Of a stretch of DNA of 8,636 nucleotides, positions 5,649-8,636 are shown piece after piece; the stretch's first letter is position 1, and every line of letters begins with the position of its first letter. Location: NCBI GenBank assembly GCA_012515925.1, contig JAAYXM010000016.1, positions 1 through 8,636 on the forward strand. Direction: 5' to 3'. Position numbers and translations under genes: made by a program. The DNA comes from Clostridiales bacterium (GTDB lineage: Bacteria > Bacillota > Clostridia > Oscillospirales > JAAYXM01). Below the pieces are notes generated by a model. The model was not told where the DNA came from. It saw only the letters and a list, made by a program, of their open reading frames with translations, and ran no database searches.

Positions 5649-6047
5649 TTACCACACAAACGCGAGAACTTCGCCGCCAACGTTTTCCGCTCTGGCTCTT
5701 CTATCCGTCATAACACCCTTAGAGGTGGATATAATCGCGATTCCGAGACCTTTGAGAACACGCGGCAAATCCTCCGCACCTACACAAACCCGAAGCCCCG
5801 GTTTGGATACTCTGCGTAAACCCTTTATAACCTGCTCCTTGTTCGGACTGTACTTCAGGGTAACTTTTATCAAACCCTGGCCTCCGTCGTTGATGAGTTG
5901 AAAATTCTTTATATAGCCCTCATCCAATAATATCTGGGCGATTGCCTTCTTCATATTGGAAGCGGGTATGTCAACCGTCGTATGACGCGCGGAGTTGGCG
6001 TTTCTGATACGGGTCAACATATCTGCAATAGGATCTGTAATATGCAT
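5649..6047 (-). CDS. rpsH: Small subunit ribosomal protein S8
   Basis: S8 binds the central domain of 16S rRNA and is a primary assembly protein; in Escherichia coli it also represses the spc operon, which cannot be assumed here. The 132-residue product starts MHITDPIADMLTRIRNANSA, the conserved N-terminus. It contains IPASNMKKAIAQILLDEGYI and ends with the signature STSKGVMTDRRARAENVGGE followed by VLAFVW. Length is normal. The ATG at 6047 is preceded by an excellent AAAGGAGGT. The TAA stop is joined to the Shine-Dalgarno sequence of rplF (TAAGGAGG). Confidence 0.98.
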   Translation of the reverse strand: MHITDPIADMLTRIRNANSARHTTVDIPASNMKKAIAQILLDEGYIKNFQLINDGGQGLIKVTLKYSPNKEQVIKGLRRVSKPGLRVCVGAEDLPRVLKGLGIAIISTSKGVMTDRRARAENVGGEVLAFVW

Positions 6048-6122
6048 TTGTCTTACCTCCTTTAGAGAAGTTCAAATCGAAATCCGGATATCGGATTGTT
6101 TTTGTATCTGACCGGCAGGAAA
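6048..6122. other. Longest intergenic gap of the spc operon, with a small palindrome
   Basis: This 75-base gap between rpsN and rpsH is several times longer than the other gaps in the operon (mostly 13-22). It holds a perfect six-base inverted repeat, AATCCG at 6081-6086 and CGGATT at 6092-6097, around a five-base loop. On the minus (coding) strand no T-run follows the stem, so it is not an intrinsic terminator for the operon. On the plus strand a short GTTTTTG follows, but the stem is too weak to argue for a terminator. The rpsH ribosome-binding site AAAGGAGGT lies at its 5650-side end, at about 6055-6063. No promoter was recognised. Confidence 0.4.
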
Positions 6123-6308
6123 TTACCAGCTTGCTTTTTTTACACCCGGGATTTGTCCCTTGTATGCAAGTTCTCTAAAGCAGATACGGCAAATACCGAA
6201 GTCGCGGAGAAAGGCATGAGGTCTGCCGCAGATCTTGCATCTGTTATAAAAACGGGTTGAGTACTTCGGCTGTTTCCGCTGTTTTAAAATCATTGCTTTT
6301 TTAGCCAT
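6123..6308 (-). CDS. rpsN: Small subunit ribosomal protein S14, zinc-binding type Z
   Basis: S14 binds the head of the 30S subunit next to S3 and S10. This is the short 61-residue zinc form. The protein starts MAKKAMILKQ and has four cysteines, C24/C27 and C40/C43, around the conserved GRPHAFLRDFGICRICFREL block. It ends GQIPGVKKASW, the invariant family tail. I chose the ATG at 6308 rather than an upstream in-frame codon at 6350, because the longer version would overlap rplE and the family starts at MAKK. A GGAGG lies nine bases upstream. A 75-base gap follows, the longest inside the spc operon here. Confidence 0.97.
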   Translation of the reverse strand: MAKKAMILKQRKQPKYSTRFYNRCKICGRPHAFLRDFGICRICFRELAYKGQIPGVKKASW

Positions 6309-6321
6309 TAGTCCTGCCCTC

Positions 6322-6864
6322 CTAACTCTTGGCAAACGGGGCTCCGACAAGCTCTAGCAGCTCGCGTGCTTCCTCGTCCGTCTTTGCGGTCGTGCATATA
6401 ACTATATCCATGCCGCGGATTTTATCAATCTTATCGTAGTCTATTTCCGGGAAAATCAACTGCTCCTTAAGTCCCAGCGCGTAATTCCCGCGCCCGTCGA
6501 ACGCGTTCTGGCTGATTCCGCGAAAGTCGCGGACACGCGGCAGCGTGATGTTGAGCAGCCTGTCAAGAAATTCCCACATGCGGTCGGAGCGCAGCGTAAC
6601 CTTTGCGCCGACGGGCATACCCGTGCGAACCTTGAAGTTTGCGACGGACTTTTTAGCCCTTGTGATAACTGCCTTTTGTCCTGTGATTCTCGAGAGGTCA
6701 TCAATAACGGCATCCAATACCTTCGTGTTGTCACGCGCTTCGCCGCAGCCGACATTGACAACGATTTTCTCGATTTTCGGGATTTGCATCGGGCTCTTGT
6801 AGCCAAACTTCTTCATGAGGGCCGGTGCAACCTCGTTTTTGTATTTATCCTTAAGTCTTGGCAT
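6322..6864 (-). CDS. rplE: Large subunit ribosomal protein L5
   Basis: L5 binds 5S rRNA in the central protuberance and touches P-site tRNA. The 180-residue protein is full length. It begins MPRLKDKYKNEVAPALMKKF and continues YKSPMQIPKIEKIVVNVGCG, the conserved N-terminal block. TGQKAVITRAKKSVANFKVR (about residues 56-75) and LPRVRDFRGISQNAFDGRGN (about 109-128) are further family signatures. It ends with the alpha/beta domain ITTAKTDEEARELLELVG-like segment (here ICTTAKTDEEARELLELVG). An AAGGAGG lies about ten bases before the ATG. The TAG stop is 13 bases before rpsN. Confidence 0.98.
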   Translation of the reverse strand: MPRLKDKYKNEVAPALMKKFGYKSPMQIPKIEKIVVNVGCGEARDNTKVLDAVIDDLSRITGQKAVITRAKKSVANFKVRTGMPVGAKVTLRSDRMWEFLDRLLNITLPRVRDFRGISQNAFDGRGNYALGLKEQLIFPEIDYDKIDKIRGMDIVICTTAKTDEEARELLELVGAPFAKS

Positions 6865-6879
6865 CGTGCAGTCTCCTCC

Positions 6880-7200
6880 TTATATCGTCTCGTTGCATTT
6901 CTTGCAGACGCGGACCTTTGTCCCGTCCTCAAGAAAGCTGTGAGCGGCGCGCGTAGGCTCGTTGCATTTCGGGCAGACGCGCATTACGTTGGAAACGTGC
7001 AGCGAAGCTTCGCGGCGCATAATGCCGCTGTCCTTGCCGCCGGTTTTCTGAGGGCTTGTATGGACCGTGGCAAAGTTAACGCCTTCAACCACTACGCGGT
7101 TTTTAGACGGGATGGCGGACAGAACCTTCCCCTTTTTGCCTTTGTCCTTCCCCGCAACTACCACGACGGTATCATTCTTTTTTATATTAAGCTTGTTCAT
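6880..7200 (-). CDS. rplX: Large subunit ribosomal protein L24, zinc-ribbon form
   Basis: L24 starts 50S assembly by binding the 5' end of 23S rRNA. The 106-residue protein opens with a KOW domain: IKKNDTVVVVAGKDKGKKGK at residues 6-25, then NRVVVEGVNFATVHT. The C-terminal part carries two CxxC pairs, C76/C79 and C99/C102, which form a likely zinc ribbon found in many but not all bacterial L24 proteins. A GGAGG lies nine bases before the ATG. The TAA stop is fused with the Shine-Dalgarno sequence of rplE (TAAGGAGG), leaving 15 bases between the genes. Confidence 0.97.
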   Translation of the reverse strand: MNKLNIKKNDTVVVVAGKDKGKKGKVLSAIPSKNRVVVEGVNFATVHTSPQKTGGKDSGIMRREASLHVSNVMRVCPKCNEPTRAAHSFLEDGTKVRVCKKCNETI

Positions 7201-7215
7201 ATAAGGTATCCTCCA

Positions 7216-7584
7216 TTAAAGGACTTCCGGCGCAAGCGAAAGAATCTTCATATAATCCTTCTCACGCAGCTCTCTTGCAACCGGTCCGAAGATGCGGGTG
7301 CCCCTCGGGTTTTTGTCCTCCCTGATTATTACCGCGGCGTTATCGTCGAAACGGACGTAGGTCCCGTCGTTTCTGCGAACGCCTTTGGCCGAACGGACAA
7401 TAACCGCGCGGACAACCTCGCCTTTTTTAACCACACCGCCCGGGTTGGCTTTGCGCACGGAGGCGACGATTACATCTCCGATATTCCCGTATCTGCGCAT
7501 GGAGCCGCCGAGGACGCGTATACATTTAAGTTCCTTGGCGCCGGTATTGTCCGCCACCTTGAGTACGGTTTCCTGCTGTACCAC
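7216..7584 (-). CDS. rplN: Large subunit ribosomal protein L14 (GTG start)
   Basis: L14 is a five-stranded barrel protein on the 50S interface; it contacts 16S rRNA and L19. The 122-residue product has the exact family length. It begins VQQETVLKVADNTGAKELKC after the initiator and contains the signature region with GDVIVASVRKANPGG (about residues 37-51), then VVRAVIVRSAKGVRR and FDDNAAVIIREDKNPRGTRI. The start is a GTG at 7584: family members start with a Met just before a hydrophobic residue and QQET, there is no ATG upstream, and a perfect AAGGAGG lies at 7593-7599, eight bases before the GTG. It is the first gene of the spc operon. Confidence 0.97.
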   Translation of the reverse strand: MVQQETVLKVADNTGAKELKCIRVLGGSMRRYGNIGDVIVASVRKANPGGVVKKGEVVRAVIVRSAKGVRRNDGTYVRFDDNAAVIIREDKNPRGTRIFGPVARELREKDYMKILSLAPEVL

Positions 7585-7606
7585 AGCTTTTGCCTCCTTG
7601 CTATTT

Positions 7607-7864
7607 TTATTGGGCTTTTTCGATTATCTCAACTAAGCGCCATCTCTTATCCTTGGAAAGCGGGCGCGTTTCCATAATCTTAACCTTGTCGCCTATCGCG
7701 CATTCGTTATTCTCGTCATGCGCCTTAAGCTTTGATGTTCTCTTGAGTATCTTCTTATAAAGCGGATGGCGAACCCTGTCCTCGATGGCGACGACTACCG
7801 TCTTATCCATCTTGTTGGAAACGACACGCCCGACCCGCGTTTTGCGGAAAGCTCTTTCACTCAT
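7607..7864 (-). CDS. rpsQ: Small subunit ribosomal protein S17
   Basis: S17 is an OB-fold protein that binds the 5' domain of 16S rRNA early in 30S assembly. The product is 85 residues, the usual size. It opens MSERAFRKTRVGRVVSNKMD, followed by KTVVVAIEDRVRHPLYKKIL, the most conserved part of the family. GDKVKIMETRPLSKDKRWRL near the C-terminus matches the second conserved block. An AAGGAGG sequence lies 12 bases before the ATG, slightly farther than usual. This is the last gene of the classic S10 operon; the spc operon starts 22 bases later with no visible terminator or promoter between, so read-through is likely. Confidence 0.97.
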   Translation of the reverse strand: MSERAFRKTRVGRVVSNKMDKTVVVAIEDRVRHPLYKKILKRTSKLKAHDENNECAIGDKVKIMETRPLSKDKRWRLVEIIEKAQ

Positions 7865-7911
7865 CTTGCCTAAAAACCTCCTTATCGCGCTCTATAAGCG
7901 GATTTGTGAAT

Positions 7912-8115
7912 TTAAGGGTTTTGCTCCGAGAGCTCGCGCTCACGAATGATAGTCTTGATTCGGGCAATGTCTCTCTTGACGTCAACAATCTTTATAGGGT
8001 TATCCAACTGGTTTGTGGCATGCTGGAGCCTCAAATTGAACAAATCCTTTTTAAGCTCTTCAAGCTTAAGTCCCATTTCGCCGATAGTCATATCGCGAAT
8101 CTCTTTTGCCTTCAT
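7912..8115 (-). CDS. rpmC: Large subunit ribosomal protein L29
   Basis: L29 is a small helical-hairpin protein at the exit of the 50S peptide tunnel, next to L23, where trigger factor and the signal recognition particle dock. The 67-residue product starts MKAKEIRDMTIGEMGLKLEE and contains the family hallmark LKKDLFNLRLQHATNQLDNP (about residues 21-40). A second helix rich in Arg, Lys and Ile follows (VKRDIARIKTIIRERE). Length and motif spacing are normal. The ATG shares a base with the rplP stop codon, and no separate strong Shine-Dalgarno sequence is seen, which fits coupled reinitiation. A 47-base gap separates it from rpsQ, longer than most gaps in this cluster. Confidence 0.96.
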   Translation of the reverse strand: MKAKEIRDMTIGEMGLKLEELKKDLFNLRLQHATNQLDNPIKIVDVKRDIARIKTIIRERELSEQNP

Positions 8116-8552
8116 CAGTTATCACCACCCGTCTCGGTTTCAGTATCGGTTTTCCTGACAAATTTGCATTTTAACGGGAGTTTGTGTGCCGCGAGGCGCA
8201 AGGCTTCGCGCGCAAGCTCTTCCGTAACGCCGGCAATCTCGAACAGAACCCGACCGGGCTTTACGACCGCGACCCAGTATTCGGGTGAACCTTTACCGGA
8301 ACCCATTCGGGTTTCGGCGGGCTTTTGAGTGACGGGCTTGTCGGGGAATATCTTAATCCACACCTGACCGCCGCGCTTGATATAACGCGTCATGGCGATA
8401 CGCGCCGCCTCAATCTGGTTGCTCTTTATCCATGCCGGCTCAACGGCGACCAAACCGTATTCGCCGTAGGTTACCGTATTTCCGCGGGTTGCCTTGCCCT
8501 TCATGCGGCCTCTCTGCACCCTGCGGTATTTGACTCTCTTTGGCAGAAGCAT
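8115..8552 (-). CDS. rplP: Large subunit ribosomal protein L16
   Basis: L16 (145 residues, normal length) binds 23S rRNA near the peptidyl transferase centre and helps position A-site tRNA. The protein begins MLLPKRVKYRRVQRGRMKG, the family N-terminus. The middle carries the stretch AARIAMTRYIKRGGQVWIKI (about residues 49-68), followed by FPDKPVTQKPAETRMGSGKG (69-88), which is the L16 signature. The segment after it (WVAVVKPGRVLFEIAGV) is also typical. The last residues (TDTETETGGDN) are a short acidic, threonine-rich tail that varies in the family. The ATG overlaps the rpsC stop by one base, and the TGA stop in turn overlaps the rpmC ATG by one base (TGATG), so translation of rpsC, rplP and rpmC is probably coupled. 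Confidence 0.97.
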   Translation of the reverse strand: MLLPKRVKYRRVQRGRMKGKATRGNTVTYGEYGLVAVEPAWIKSNQIEAARIAMTRYIKRGGQVWIKIFPDKPVTQKPAETRMGSGKGSPEYWVAVVKPGRVLFEIAGVTEELAREALRLAAHKLPLKCKFVRKTDTETETGGDN

Positions 8553-8636
8553 TATTTGCCTCCTCCTTCCGTACGGGGTGCGCTTCCTCTGCCGCCCGCA
8601 TTACGACGCGGACGGTCACCGTGCGGACGGTCACCG
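8552..8636 (-). CDS. rpsC: Small subunit ribosomal protein S3, C-terminal end only (partial)
   Basis: Only the last 27 codons and the TAA stop are inside the window; the rest lies beyond base 8636. The visible peptide is a basic, glycine- and arginine-rich tail that starts with GDRPHGDRPRR and ends EGGGK. It lacks the conserved KH domain that would prove the identity. The call rests on position: rpsC directly precedes rplP in the S10 operon of nearly all bacteria, and S3 proteins often end in a disordered basic tail. S3 sits at the mRNA entry channel of the 30S subunit. The TAA stop shares its last A with the ATG of rplP (TAATG), and the final GGAGGAGG codons double as the rplP ribosome-binding site, so the two genes look translationally coupled. 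A 15-base tandem repeat encodes the GDRPH/GDRPR duplication. Confidence 0.85.
   Translation of the reverse strand, partial: GDRPHGDRPRRNAGGRGSAPRTEGGGK
8608..8636. repeat. Tandem 15-base repeat in the rpsC tail
   Basis: The 14-base string GCGGACGGTCACCG occurs at 8608-8621 and again at 8623-8636, a period of 15. In frame it encodes GDRPH followed by GDRPR, in the basic tail of S3. The array reaches the window edge, so more units may follow. Confidence 0.75.

Noticed and set aside
6676..7677. A 333-codon open frame on the plus strand, antisense to rplE, rplX and rplN
   Set aside because: It lies wholly opposite well-supported ribosomal protein genes, has no recognisable domain and no convincing ribosome-binding site. 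Such long antisense frames arise from the codon bias of the real genes.
1..8636. CRISPR arrays, tRNA or rRNA genes, insertion sequences, toxin-antitoxin or defence genes
   Set aside because: None seen on either strand; nearly all of 274-8636 is filled by core translation and secretion genes.

Overview
All real genes in this window lie on the minus strand, so transcription runs from high to low coordinates. The window is a core ribosomal-protein cluster: the tail of the S10 operon (3' end of rpsC, then rplP, rpmC, rpsQ) running straight into a complete spc operon (rplN, rplX, rplE, rpsN, rpsH, rplF, rplR, rpsE, rpmD, rplO, secY, adk, map, a KOW-domain gene, infA). The gene order, the extra KOW-domain gene between map and infA, the four-cysteine zinc forms of S14, L24 and adenylate kinase, the strong AAGGAGG-type ribosome-binding sites and the moderate G+C content together suggest a Firmicute of the class Clostridia. 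The adenylate kinase sequence would suit an Oscillospirales-like or other uncultured gut-type lineage, but that finer placement is inference only.

Layout by region. 8636-7607: the S10 tail (S3 end, L16, L29, S17), whose first two junctions are one-base stop/start overlaps. 7584-3533: ten ribosomal protein genes (L14, L24, L5, S14, S8, L6, L18, S5, L30, L15), mostly separated by 13-22 bases with a Shine-Dalgarno sequence in the gap or over the preceding stop codon. The one larger gap is 75 bases, between S14 and S8. 3532-2222: secY, the protein-conducting channel. 2207-1563: adk. 1554-799: map, the methionine aminopeptidase. 794-498: a small KOW-domain RNA-binding protein. 492-274: infA, initiation factor IF-1. 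273-1: a gene-free, G+C-rich stretch full of palindromes, where rpmJ (L36) would usually be expected in this lineage.

The genes supply one process: subunit assembly, initiation, membrane insertion of nascent chains and removal of their first methionine, plus nucleotide balance through adk. I see no internal promoter or convincing terminator, so the cluster is probably one long transcript with coupled translation. Five of the eighteen complete genes begin with a non-ATG codon (GTG for rplN, rpmD and map; TTG for secY and infA). rpmD is only 59 codons long and is easily overlooked.

I do not see an undescribed system in the coding part; it is ordinary core machinery. The part worth a second look is the repeat-rich tail downstream of infA (1-273): a hairpin with 24-base arms, two copies of a 27-base palindrome that differ by a compensatory base-pair change, and a nested stem, with no rpmJ. 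The KOW-domain gene with its unusual C-terminal extension is the other item of interest.
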